A DNA stretch of 46,778 bases, from contig NZ_PNXY01000039.1 in the NCBI RefSeq assembly GCF_002879865.1, forward strand, positions 1 to 46,778. Direction: 5' to 3'. The notes below the pieces were generated by a model that was not told the origin of the DNA, ran no database searches, and worked only from the letters and a program-made list of their open reading frames with translations. Below, piece after piece: positions 31,926 through 40,629 of the stretch. How positions within the stretch are numbered: position 1 is the stretch's first letter; each line of letters opens with the position of its first letter. Position numbers and translations under genes: made by a program. This stretch comes from Paraburkholderia rhynchosiae. GTDB lineage: Bacteria > Pseudomonadota > Gammaproteobacteria > Burkholderiales > Burkholderiaceae.

Positions 31926-32795
31926 ATGAGCTACGACCTGTATTTTGACCTTGCGCAGCCCACATCATGCGCGGACATTCAGCGTCATTTCAGAGAACGG
32001 TCGCATTATCAGGTAAGCGACGGAGCAGTCTACCAAAACGCGAATACCGGAGTGTATTTCCAATTTAATTGGTCGCGCGATTCGGCACAGGCCTTGGTTA
32101 GCCGCGTCGCCTTCAACATGAACTATTTCCGGCCCCATGTGTTCGGCCTGGAGGCCGAACCGGAGGTACGCGCGTTTGTTGCTCGCTTTTCGCCAAAAAT
32201 AGAGGACCCGCAGTTGCACGGTATGGGTTCAGGGCCCTACGCAAGCGACCGCTTTCTCTCGGGATGGAATGCGGGCAACGAGGCCGCGTACGAAGCCATT
32301 CTTCAGATGCAGCATCCAACCCGCAAACTTTATACACTGCCCTCCGCTGTGCTGGAGCGCATCTGGCGATGGAACTCGCTCATTGACCAGACACAGGCGA
32401 AGTTCGGTGAATCCCTGTTTGTGCCGAAGGTCATGCTACTTGCCGTCAACGGGGAACTCACGACTGTTATAGTTTGGGGCGACGGAATACCAGAGGTCGT
32501 CCCCGACGTCCAAGCCGTGCTTGTGGTGCGGGACGAACTGTCGCCAGATTCGGTGAAGAACAAGAGTGCGAAGGACCGGTGTCTGGTTCAGCAAAGGACG
32601 CTGGATGACGTCCTCGCCCCATTGCTGGAGAGCGGCTATCCGTTGCCTGTCAGGTTTCCTAGCTACAACGAGCCGCCAGCGGCAGTGCGCACCTTTATCA
32701 AATCACTGGTACCAACTAGCGACCACATTGCCGGAATTGCCTTCGACAGCGTCCTCGACCGGGAGCTTGCGTCGAAGTATTCGCGCGACCTGTAG
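31926..32795 (+). CDS. Conserved-type hypothetical protein (MSYDLYF... family)
   Basis: A soluble protein of 289 residues. The opening MSYDLYFDLAQPTSCADIQR, then ERSHYQVSDGAVYQNANTGV and YFQFNWSRD, is a layout I have seen in unannotated bacterial proteins: a strand, then an aromatic-rich 'Y.NEDTGVYF.F' block. The rest has RKLYTLPSAVLERIWRWNSL, VVPDVQAVLVVRDELSPDSV and a C-terminal helix. No catalytic motif is obvious and there is no signal peptide. Function unknown; immunity-like roles have been suggested for similarly shaped orphan proteins but nothing here shows it. Confidence 0.65.
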   Translation: MSYDLYFDLAQPTSCADIQRHFRERSHYQVSDGAVYQNANTGVYFQFNWSRDSAQALVSRVAFNMNYFRPHVFGLEAEPEVRAFVARFSPKIEDPQLHGMGSGPYASDRFLSGWNAGNEAAYEAILQMQHPTRKLYTLPSAVLERIWRWNSLIDQTQAKFGESLFVPKVMLLAVNGELTTVIVWGDGIPEVVPDVQAVLVVRDELSPDSVKNKSAKDRCLVQQRTLDDVLAPLLESGYPLPVRFPSYNEPPAAVRTFIKSLVPTSDHIAGIAFDSVLDRELASKYSRDL

Positions 32796-33012
32796 GTTTA
32801 GCTCACAAAATTCGCTTACGGAGCGCCCGTTGTACCGGGACATTGAATTCGTACCTGAACCTCGGCGGGTAATAACAGTTCCTCGGTTTGCGACCTGTTT
32901 CGCCGGTTTCGTCTCTGTGCAGGCAGGCAGGTCTATTGGGCCTTCCAGCCAGAAGTAGCACACTGCATCTTACCCATGGCATAGTGCGGGCATCTCAACT
33001 GCGGAGGCGCGA

Positions 33013-33717
33013 ATGGCGACCTTGGAATCCTTGCAAGCAAAAATCCAGAGACTGCAGGCGCAGGCCGACGCGCTCGTCGCAAAAAAATCGAGCGCCGTTA
33101 TCGACAAGATTCGGGAATTGATGGCAGAACACGGCCTGACTACTGCTGACATCGATTCACATGTTGGTGGCAAGAAACGCGGACCGAAGACAGGGAACAA
33201 GGCTGCAGCGAAAGCTGGGAGCTCGATAGCGAAATATCGCGACCCAAAGACCGGCGCGACGTGGTCAGGACACGGACGCGCGCCAGCGTGGATTGCCGGC
33301 GCAAAGGACCGCTCGAAGTTTCTCGTTGAAGGCAATGCTTTGGTGTCGGCACCTGCTGCCAAGAAGGTTGCGAAGGCAGGAAACTACGTGAGAGGCACGC
33401 AGCCAGCGCTCTATCTTGACCCCAAGAGCGGCGCGACGTGGAGTGGACGCGGTCGCGCGCCGGCGTGGATCGCCAACGCCAAGGACCGCAGTCGATTTCT
33501 GATTGACGGCGCTACTGCGGCCGACAAGAAGCCGGTGGTCAAGAAGGCTGCTGCCAAGGAGGCCCCGACGGCGAAGAAGGCTGCGGCCAAGAAGGCCCCG
33601 GCGGCAAAGAAGGCTGCGGCCAAGAAGGCGCCGGCGAAAAAAGCGTCGCGCAAGAGCGTGGCGGTGCCCGCCGCCCAGGTGTCAACAGTCGAGTCTGGCG
33701 CCGAGTTCACGACCTAG
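33013..33717 (+). CDS. H-NS family nucleoid protein with two DNA-binding motifs and an H1-like tail
   Basis: A 234-residue protein with GGAGGCG before the ATG. Residues 1-50 form the helical oligomerisation part. The H-NS AT-hook-like motif appears twice: YRDPKTGATWSGHGRAPAWI (75-94) and YLDPKSGATWSGRGRAPAWI (134-153), each followed by KDRS(K/R)FL. The C-terminus (about 172-215) is a lysine/alanine/proline repeat like histone H1 tails (KKAAAKKAPAAKKAAAKKAP). It should bind and silence A/T-rich or foreign DNA; two motifs may let one chain bridge sites. Plasmid-borne H-NS of this kind often reduces the cost of carriage. Confidence 0.9.
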   Translation: MATLESLQAKIQRLQAQADALVAKKSSAVIDKIRELMAEHGLTTADIDSHVGGKKRGPKTGNKAAAKAGSSIAKYRDPKTGATWSGHGRAPAWIAGAKDRSKFLVEGNALVSAPAAKKVAKAGNYVRGTQPALYLDPKSGATWSGRGRAPAWIANAKDRSRFLIDGATAADKKPVVKKAAAKEAPTAKKAAAKKAPAAKKAAAKKAPAKKASRKSVAVPAAQVSTVESGAEFTT

Positions 33718-34274
33718 ACGAAGTTGTCAGGTGACCGGTGGACCAGCGATTTTCTGGTTCCACCGGGTGCAGCAAGCCGACGACGTTTCGTTCTATTGCG
33801 CCTGTGCTGCCCGACGTTGCTCGGCTTCCTGTTCACCTTGCTCGTCCGCCCGAAGAAAGCGACGAACGTCATTCGCAATATAGTTGCGGAACAAATCGTC
33901 TATGTGTACTCCTCCAGTCAGCGCGAATTTTCCGGAGGAACTCAGAGCGAGCAGGAAATGCAGGATGCGTTTGCTAGTTGGGCACAAAGCCGTCTCGCGA
34001 CGTAATGGGCCTTTCGTCGCAAGCTCGGTCCCGCTCGATGCTTGGTTGCTTGCACGACCCGACTCGATGGCTGGGCCTCAAGCGATAAAGATGCTTGTGA
34101 GGGCTGAGCAGAATGGGGTTTCGCCGAAAAGACTGGTTGGAGCCGGAGTGCGGGGCTTCGTGGGGCTTTCGTTGCCAGCAGCAAATGAGTCCACCGCCTG
34201 AATTTTCGGTTGCCGTCATCACAGTCGGCGCGGCCTGTCGGACAAAGCGTGGGCAGCGGCGGCGTTGGGAGCCG
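33718..34274. other. Gap with no supported gene
   Basis: Short frames exist on both strands, including one of 93 residues at 33724-34005 with a single hydrophobic stretch, but none has a good ribosome binding site or recognisable composition. I see nothing else. Confidence 0.4.
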
Positions 34275-35003
34275 TCAAGTCGGGCAACCTAGTTGCATCG
34301 CCAGGTCGTTTAGGTCTGCCGCCTCATAATCCCACGGCCGTTCAGCGCGTAAGTGGCTCTGTTGGTCCGGGCCATGTTCGACAGGCCGAAGCACAAAGGC
34401 AGTTTTTAGGCCGCATTGACGCGCTGCCGCCAAATCGCCGTCATGCGCCGCGACCATGCAAACCTGCGATGGGCTCAGTCCAAGGATTTCGGTGGTGTCA
34501 GCATAGACTTGTGGCGATGGTTTGTACACTCTGACGACTTCGGCGCCGAGAATCGCGTCCCAAGGAAGCGCGGCACGCTTTGCCATGTCCACCATCAATC
34601 TGATATTTCCATTTGAAAGGGGCGCGATAATGAATCGACGCTTGAGTCTCAACAGCCCTTCTACAGAGTCAGGCCAAGGATCTAGCCGATGCCAGGCAAG
34701 GTTCAACTCATCAAGTTCGGCGGCGGTGACGGAGTCGACATCAATGCCGAAGCTGCGCAAGACCTTGACCAGATTCTCTTTGTGAAGGACGTCAAGGCGG
34801 ACAAACGACCGTCGTCCCCTTCTAATTTCTTCCATAGCGGGCGAGTATTCACGTCGCCACGCGTCTGCGAACTCGGTGGCGTCAACGGCCATGTTGTGAC
34901 GGCTGAGAAACGGGCCTACTTCTCGCGCAACACCGCCTCGCCAATCAACGACGGTGCCAAAGACATCGAACAAAAGAGCTTTGATTTCGGAATCCGGGGT
35001 CAT
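34275..35003 (-). CDS. Haloacid dehalogenase type II (HAD superfamily)
   Basis: A 242-residue HAD-fold enzyme of the (S)-2-haloacid dehalogenase type. Motif I is LFDVFGTVVDW (nucleophile Asp 13), motif II is PLSNGN, motif III Lys is in VYKPSPQVY, and the last motif is VAAHDGDLAAAR. These enzymes displace halide from short 2-haloalkanoic acids through an aspartyl ester, giving the D-hydroxy acid. The gene is isolated on the minus strand with CAGGA before the ATG. Halide specificity cannot be read from sequence alone; other HAD hydrolases share this shape. Confidence 0.85.
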   Translation of the reverse strand: MTPDSEIKALLFDVFGTVVDWRGGVAREVGPFLSRHNMAVDATEFADAWRREYSPAMEEIRRGRRSFVRLDVLHKENLVKVLRSFGIDVDSVTAAELDELNLAWHRLDPWPDSVEGLLRLKRRFIIAPLSNGNIRLMVDMAKRAALPWDAILGAEVVRVYKPSPQVYADTTEILGLSPSQVCMVAAHDGDLAAARQCGLKTAFVLRPVEHGPDQQSHLRAERPWDYEAADLNDLAMQLGCPT

Positions 35004-35076
35004 TTCCTGAGCCTCTCAATCGGCGCACTGCAACAAGTCTACTCGCCTAGTGCTGTAAGAACCAAGGCAGCGTCTA

Positions 35077-35370
35077 CTAAAGGCGACAGGACAGGTGCCC
35101 GCCAAAGTCTTTGAGTGGAAAGCAGAAGTTGTGTGTCTCGGCATTTACCGCCACGACCTGCGCGTTCCGGCCGACATGACCGTCACCCAGTTTCGAGACT
35201 CCGCCGGCTCCCACTCGAAACATTGAGACACATCTGCTGGGCCGGCGACATACCACGAATGCATAAAGGGCTCCCAAGAAGACCACCATCACCGCCATGA
35301 GTATCAGAAGCCGACGTCTTTCTTTAGAGTGCGCGTACTTCCATGCAGCGTCCTGCCAGCCCGAATGCAT
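35077..35370 (-). CDS. Possible small membrane-anchored protein
   Basis: A 97-residue frame with a basic start (KYAHSKERRRLL) and a clear hydrophobic segment, LILMAVMVVFLGALYAFVV, followed by a polar domain containing VGRNAQVVAVNAETHN. The positive-inside rule fits an anchor with a periplasmic domain. It lacks a clear ribosome binding site and has unusual internal Arg/Cys stretches, so it may be chance. Stretches on either side, 35004-35076 and 35371-35584, hold no gene. Confidence 0.35.
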   Translation of the reverse strand: MHSGWQDAAWKYAHSKERRRLLILMAVMVVFLGALYAFVVCRRPSRCVSMFRVGAGGVSKLGDGHVGRNAQVVAVNAETHNFCFPLKDFGGHLSCRL

Positions 35371-35584
35371 AGACTTGCGCGAACTTCGCGGCTACGGATT
35401 CGGAGCGGGCAAGAATGGCACCCGCCTATAATCACTATCACAAGTTGGGAAGCGCCGTCACGGGGAACTGCTGGAACGTAAGCGGAGGTCGGATGCGATG
35501 CGACGGTTGCAGAAGTTGTAGTGGGCTGGGGCAGCAGTTCGCTCCGCAGTTACATGCTTTAAAGCGCAACAATGAGGCGGCGTC

Positions 35585-37462
35585 GTGAATACAGACTCCA
35601 ATAAAAGTAGCATTGCTGCGCTGACGCTGGCTGCCATTGGAATTGTGTATGGCGACATTGGAACCAGTCCGCTTTACACAATGAAGGAGGTATTCGCGAA
35701 ACATCACGGTCTTTCGCCTGTCCCTGTCAACGTGCTGGGGGTGGTCTCGCTGATTTTGTGGGGCCTCATAATCGTGATTTCGCTCAAGTACGTAACTCTT
35801 GTTTTGCGGGCGGACAACCGAGGGGAAGGCGGCATTATGGCGATGACCGCGTTAGCGCTATCGTCGGTCACTCAGAAATCCCGTTGGTACTATCCGGTGA
35901 TGCTGCTTGGCATGGTCGGCGCAGGGCTGTTTTTCGGCGACGGTGTGATTACGCCAGCCATTTCAGTCTTGTCGGCCATTGAAGGGTTGGAAGTGGCCGC
36001 GCCTGCTCTTAAGCCGTATGTTATCTCTTTGACATTGGCCGTTCTCGTTGCACTGTACTTGTTGCAGCGCAGGGGCACAGCCGGTATCGGAAAATGGTTC
36101 GGCCCGATTGTGCTGGTCTGGTTCATTACGCTTGCTGCGATGGGCGTTGCTAATATCGCTAAGAACCCGGTCATTCTGATTGCCTTCAATCCGCTCCACG
36201 CCCTCGGCTTTCTCATCCACAACCGGTGGCTGGCCTTCGTCGCCCTCGGTGCCGTTGTCCTGGCGCTCACCGGTGCGGAAGCGCTGTATGCTGATATGGG
36301 CCATTTTGGCAAGAAGACAGTTCGCTTGGCCTGGTTCTCTATCGTCGCTCCCGCGCTGGCACTCAATTACCTCGGGCAAGGCGCCTTGTTGTTATCGAAT
36401 CCGGCAGCGGTTTCGAATCCTTTCTTTCTGCAACTTGGCCCTTGGAGCGTCTATCCGCTCGTAGTGCTCTCGACGATGGCGACCGTTATCGCATCGCAGG
36501 CGACAATCTCTGGTGCATTTTCAGTGACTCAGCAAGCTATTGCGCTGGGCTTCCTGCCTCGTATGCGCATCCGCCAGACCTCTGAAAGTCAAAAGGGGCA
36601 AATCTACATCCCACTCGTCAATTGGCTCCAGCTCACGGCTGTCATATTGGCCGTTGTGGGATTCGGCTCGTCTTCCAATTTGGCTTCGGCCTATGGCATT
36701 GCTGCGACCGCTACGATGTTGACGACGACGCTGCTGACGTTCTTCGTTGTTCGTTTCGGCTGGAAATTTCCGCTGTTGCTGTCGGTCGCAGCGACCGGAT
36801 TCTTTTTGACGATTGACGTCGCTTTGTTCTCTTCCACGAGTTTGAAAATCATTAGCGGCGGCTGGTTTACGCTAACAATCAGTGCGCTGATGGTCATGCT
36901 CATGCTGACGTGGCGAAGGGGGCGCGAACTGGTATTCCAAAGCCTCCAACGCCAACTCATCCCTCTCGACGACTTCCTCCAGTCGCTCTTCATCAATCCA
37001 CCGCTACGCGTGCCCGGTACGGCCGTCTTCTTCCGTGCAGAAGGTGACGGCGTACCCCATGCGCTGTTGCATAACCTACTGCACAACCAGGTGCTGCATG
37101 AACGAACGATATTTTTGACTGTGTACGCCACCGACATCCCCAGAGTCCCGGATAGGGAACGCATCAAAGTGGTCCCGCTTGGACACAACTGCTATCAAGT
37201 CAACGTCTACTATGGGTTCTCGGATGAGCGCGACATACCACGCGCTTTGCAAAAAGGTCGGCATGCTGGACTCTCGATTAACCCGATGCAAACCTCCTTC
37301 TTTATCGCCCGCCAGACAGTCCTCGCCACGCCGAAAGGCGGCATGGCGCTGTGGCGGGAGGCCTTGTATTCCGCGATGTCTCGCAACGCTCGCGACGCGG
37401 CTGATTACTTCAAGATTCCGCCCAATCGGGTCATCGAACTGGGAGCGCAGGTAGAGATTTGA
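35585..37462 (+). CDS. kup: Kup potassium:proton symporter
   Basis: Low-affinity potassium uptake protein of the KUP/HAK/KT family, 625 residues, normal length. The N-terminal membrane part has about 12 helices with YGDIGTSPLYT, RADNRGEGGIMAMTALAL, FGDGVITPAISVLSAIEGLE, LTGAEALYADMGHFGKK and LNYLGQGALLL, all family signatures for the ion path and coupling. A C-terminal cytoplasmic domain of about 170 residues follows (from LFINPPLRVPGTAVFF). The start is a GTG with GAGGCGG before it. It stands alone, with no c-di-AMP riboswitch visible upstream. Intact. Confidence 0.97.
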   Translation: MNTDSNKSSIAALTLAAIGIVYGDIGTSPLYTMKEVFAKHHGLSPVPVNVLGVVSLILWGLIIVISLKYVTLVLRADNRGEGGIMAMTALALSSVTQKSRWYYPVMLLGMVGAGLFFGDGVITPAISVLSAIEGLEVAAPALKPYVISLTLAVLVALYLLQRRGTAGIGKWFGPIVLVWFITLAAMGVANIAKNPVILIAFNPLHALGFLIHNRWLAFVALGAVVLALTGAEALYADMGHFGKKTVRLAWFSIVAPALALNYLGQGALLLSNPAAVSNPFFLQLGPWSVYPLVVLSTMATVIASQATISGAFSVTQQAIALGFLPRMRIRQTSESQKGQIYIPLVNWLQLTAVILAVVGFGSSSNLASAYGIAATATMLTTTLLTFFVVRFGWKFPLLLSVAATGFFLTIDVALFSSTSLKIISGGWFTLTISALMVMLMLTWRRGRELVFQSLQRQLIPLDDFLQSLFINPPLRVPGTAVFFRAEGDGVPHALLHNLLHNQVLHERTIFLTVYATDIPRVPDRERIKVVPLGHNCYQVNVYYGFSDERDIPRALQKGRHAGLSINPMQTSFFIARQTVLATPKGGMALWREALYSAMSRNARDAADYFKIPPNRVIELGAQVEI

Positions 37463-37772
37463 AGGGTAATACCGACTCGAGCGAAGTTTCGGCTCCGTCC
37501 TTGGCAACATCACGTTGGGAAAAGTGGCGATAGTTGCCTGGACAGCGCTCGGAACGAGGCCCATCGCTCCACGAGCATTGAGCGCCGGCCTTCGTCAGGA
37601 ACGAACGCCTGCGATATAGGTGGCGGGCGCACAACATCCGAAAAATCCACCGGCCGCTAACCGGCCGAGACGCGCGGCTCCGAGGGCAGCGACGACGGTC
37701 GGCACGTCGGGGCCTATGATGAAATGACCGAGGTGCGGGAATCGCGCCTCCTAACCGAGAGGAGTGGAAATC
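37463..37772. other. Gap between kup and the dodecin gene
   Basis: No gene supported. A short CCGGCCG...CCGGCCG inverted repeat occurs near 37650-37668. No strong terminator with a T tract was seen after kup. Confidence 0.4.
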
Positions 37773-37997
37773 ATGGCCACGCAGGACACTGAATGCAGCG
37801 TTTACAGCGTCACTGAGATTATCGGCACCAGCCCGAACTCCTGGGAAGATGCCGCGAAGAATGCTGTGGAACTCGCTGCGAATTCGCTACGAGATTTGCG
37901 CGTTGCCGAAGTCTGCAAGCTCGACATGAGGGTCGATGGCGGCAAGGTCGTCGAGTATCGCGCGCGCGTATCTTTGTCATTCAAGTACGAAGCCTGA
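37773..37997 (+). CDS. Dodecin
   Basis: A small flavin- or CoA-storing protein. From the ATG at 37773, with GAGAGGAG upstream, it has 74 residues: YSVTEIIGTSPNSWEDAAKN, LAANSLRDLRVAEVCKLDMR and VEYRARVSLSFKYE match the dodecin strand-helix-strand pattern in order and length. Twelve copies form a hollow sphere. The family often sits near stress or secondary metabolism genes; here its neighbours are a phasin and Kup. The tryptophan that stacks on flavin in some dodecins is not evident at the usual 'LRWFEV' site (here LRVAEV), so ligand preference may differ. Confidence 0.9.
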   Translation: MATQDTECSVYSVTEIIGTSPNSWEDAAKNAVELAANSLRDLRVAEVCKLDMRVDGGKVVEYRARVSLSFKYEA

Positions 37998-38400
37998 GGG
38001 GCGCTCGCAGCAGCGGCGCGCACTGCTTTGTGTGAAGAAAACGCGCCGGAAGGCGCGCAGGTGCAAAGGCCGTCGAGGCGTCGTCCTTGACATTCGCATG
38101 GAGCCAGCCCATCGGCATGGCCTGCGTCACCCGGGTGCTGAGTCTTGCCCCCAAGTTGCATGCCAGCACGACACCTGCCGTTCGTGTTCCGGCTGGCTTC
38201 CCGTGCGTCGCTGTGCCCGGCAGAGGTCTGTATGGCGCGCCGCTGGTTGTCCCGGTCGCGATTCACACGACAGCTGACATTGCACGGATTCCCTGGACCA
38301 GCCCTTGCTCGCGATCAGACTCCTGCCCAGTAGCGTTGTTCGGGGTGCCATCGAAGAATGACTCCCAGATTACCGCTACCTTACCCAGATGGAGGTTGTA
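37998..38400. other. Gap between dodecin and phasin
   Basis: No convincing gene. The sequence directly after the dodecin contains CGCGCC...GGCGCG (38041-38059) as a weak hairpin. Frames of up to about 100 residues show no motif. Confidence 0.4.
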
Positions 38401-38979
38401 ATGAGCAGTCTTTCTGGTGAACCAGTGGTTGCTTTGCAAAGAGCCAGCTTGGAAACGCTGTCCGATGCATGGACCAAGGCATTTGGCTGCATCGAAAAGC
38501 TGACCGAACTGAACCTGCGGGCGGTCAAATCGACGCTTGCCGAAAATCAGGCAATCGCAAACCTGGCATTGTCAACCAAAGACCCGCAGGAACTATTCGT
38601 CTTGCAGGCAAGGCGGGCGCAAGCCGCCATGCAGGAAGCACAGTCGTACTGGCGGCACGTGAGCACCATCCTGTACAGCACCCAGGCCGAACTGGCCGCG
38701 AGCGCCGAGGCCCAACTGAAGCAGCAACAGCAGAAGACACAGGCGTTGGTAGACACGGTCGCGAGCAATGCACCGGCGGGAAGCGAAGCCGCTGTGAGTG
38801 CGATGCAGTCGGCTGTGACTGCCGCCAGCGAGGCGACGGGCGCGACAATTGAAGCCGGTAAAAAGGCCGCCGAACAAGCACGGGAAATTGCCGAAGACAA
38901 CATTGAGGCAGCAACTTCCGCCACAAACAAAGCGGCCCAGCAGGCTGTTGAACAGGTCAAAACTGCGCGAAAAAGATAA
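38401..38979 (+). CDS. Phasin family protein
   Basis: A granule-associated protein of 192 residues that coats polyhydroxyalkanoate inclusions or acts as a chaperone. From the ATG at 38401, GGAGG is six bases upstream. The phasin region runs from about residue 10 (LQRASLETLSDAWTKAFGCI, EKLTELNLRAVKSTLAENQ) through DPQELFVLQARRAQAAMQEA. The C-terminal third is Ala/Glu/Lys-rich (TIEAGKKAAEQAREIAEDN), typical of amphipathic phasin tails. The dodecin nearby fits stored-carbon metabolism, but no PHA synthase is in the window. Confidence 0.88.
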   Translation: MSSLSGEPVVALQRASLETLSDAWTKAFGCIEKLTELNLRAVKSTLAENQAIANLALSTKDPQELFVLQARRAQAAMQEAQSYWRHVSTILYSTQAELAASAEAQLKQQQQKTQALVDTVASNAPAGSEAAVSAMQSAVTAASEATGATIEAGKKAAEQAREIAEDNIEAATSATNKAAQQAVEQVKTARKR

Positions 38980-39541
38980 GTGTTATTCGACATGCCCCGT
39001 CCATGCTGGTAACTGCCTGCCGCGCATCCCTTCGGCTTCGGTGTTCTCATCGTAGGGGCCCCGCCTGAGCGGCGTGCGCGGAGCGTGGGTGGGCATCCGA
39101 ACGGCCGGTGGCTGCGTCAGTAAAACGACCTTGTTTATGCGAGCGGGTACGGGCGCTGGCTCGCGCACCTGCATATTCGCTTGCATCCTGAACCGGGCGA
39201 GGACAAGGGGACGTGACGCCGCATCCGCAGCCGGCGGCCCATACCGGTCCAGTAAACCGGGCACTAGCTAGAGGTTGAAGGCGGGGCCAGTTCTAATCCG
39301 ATTCACCGGCGCTACGTTACGGTTCAGCCTCGCCCGAGTTCCTCCCTTTGGCAACCACAAATGCCGTGCTGAAGAAGCGGGGTTTGCGCCTTCGCTTGCG
39401 AGGGCGGCGTGCGGCGGTGCCCGCGCAAGATGCACGTCGCGGGAGGCGGCAACGGAACCTGCCCGCCTTCCAATACCCGCGCTCGCCAGCGACACTCAAC
39501 CAGGCACGTCCCATGCGCGCCTGAAAAGCAACCAAGCGGGG
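38980..39541. other. Gap before the receiver-like gene
   Basis: Long open frames on both strands read as low-complexity Arg/Ala/Gly/Ser and show no domain. I see no gene, tRNA or clear terminator. Confidence 0.4.
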
Positions 39542-39928
39542 ATGTCCATGAGCAGAATATTGCTGGTCGGCAAAGAGCCTCATCTAATTGACGTGCTGCG
39601 ACTTTCTCTGGAGTCTGCGGGTCATCACATCATGACGGCGCTCGATTGCCTGGAGGCATTGGAAATGGTGTCAGGGAGACTTCCGGACATCGTTGTCACC
39701 GACTCGAAGGTGCTAGACAAAATCGCCCTTTGGAAGTTGCAACGACACGCGCACCCGGGCGAAGGCTTTCCTGTCATCCTGCTGTCCGACGGCCCGCAGC
39801 CGACAGACCCGCACGCGTCCCTTTCCGACGCCTATGTTCAAAATCCGGCGGGCGTTGAGCAGTTGCTAACGCTGGTTTCGCAACTGATTTCAGAGCGGCA
39901 GAATCCGGCATCAATACGGCGGCACTAG
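39542..39928 (+). CDS. Degenerate response-regulator receiver domain
   Basis: About 128 residues from the ATG at 39542 (a second ATG follows at 39548, with GGGG before it). The fold pattern is a CheY-like receiver: SRILLVGKEPHLIDVLRLSL, then SAGHHIMTALDCLEALEMVS and LPDIVVTDSKVL, where the Asp of VVTD is at the phosphoacceptor position. The acidic pair after strand 1 (usually DD or ED) is replaced by GKE, so metal binding and phosphorylation are doubtful. No output domain follows. It may be a pseudo-receiver that binds a partner. Confidence 0.7.
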   Translation: MSMSRILLVGKEPHLIDVLRLSLESAGHHIMTALDCLEALEMVSGRLPDIVVTDSKVLDKIALWKLQRHAHPGEGFPVILLSDGPQPTDPHASLSDAYVQNPAGVEQLLTLVSQLISERQNPASIRRH

Positions 39929-40250
39929 CCGGCCAGGCTAGGAGTGGAATGCTTCGCAAATGGCGGCGTGCGAAAGCAGCACCGTTCGCGCTACCGCGAC
40001 GGCTATGTTTCATGAACCCGCCGACGGCGACTTCGGCTTACCGACGGTTCGATGGTCGTAGGTCGCGCGGAACTGCTAACGTCGCTTGCGGGGGCCGGTG
40101 ATCCCGCGCAATCAATTTACATTATTGGCAGCGCAGGATGAGAAGTGCGTTGGGGGCGACAGGGTCCGTCGCATGCGATTATCGCGAGCCCAGACCGGCC
40201 CGCTGCAAGTCGGGCGAGCCTCGTCTTTCGTCGCACACCCCGTTTACCGC
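39929..40250. other. Gap with no supported gene
   Basis: No frame of interest on either strand. The end adjoins the C-terminus of the minus-strand acidic protein. Confidence 0.4.
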
Positions 40251-40508
40251 TCAAAGTGCCTTTTCGCCGAGCGGCTGGTCGCCGGGAGACGGCTCCGGAG
40301 GTGTCTGCTCGTCGGGCACGTCTTCGTCCGGTTCTGTTCCTGGCACGTCGCTGTCCGTCTGCGTTTCAGCATTCTCGTCTGCCGCAATTTTGGTCGCCCC
40401 GCCTGTCGACGGCGGGTCGCTCGCCGGAAACGTGTCTTCGACTGTTGAATCGACGTCATTCTCCGAGTTGTCGTCGGGCGAGCGTTGCTCGGTAGGTTGA
40501 GTCGCCAT
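40251..40508 (-). CDS. Small acidic disordered protein
   Basis: An 85-residue protein from MATQPTEQRSPDDNSEND. It is rich in Asp, Glu, Pro, Ser and Thr with no hydrophobic core, so probably disordered. The segment VEDTFPASDPPSTGG recurs in small uncharacterised Burkholderiales proteins as I recall. A GGAG sequence lies a few bases upstream of this start. No function is known to me. Confidence 0.6.
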   Translation of the reverse strand: MATQPTEQRSPDDNSENDVDSTVEDTFPASDPPSTGGATKIAADENAETQTDSDVPGTEPDEDVPDEQTPPEPSPGDQPLGEKAL

Positions 40509-40629
40509 TTTTAAGCTCCTGGATGATTTGCGTTCCAACATATGAGCAACCGCTATTCCTTAAACGACATCAGACTCAGCAAACGCTTCTTGCGACGTAT
40601 GGCCTCCGCGCTGAAACGTTTGGACGCCA

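Noticed and set aside
33411..33710. Ala/Phe-rich minus-strand frame inside the H-NS tail
   Set aside because: It is the antisense of the lysine/alanine repeat; the plus strand has a clear domain and ribosome binding site.
33724..34005. 93-residue frame after the H-NS gene
   Set aside because: It has one hydrophobic patch but no ribosome binding site and no recognisable pattern; too weak to call.
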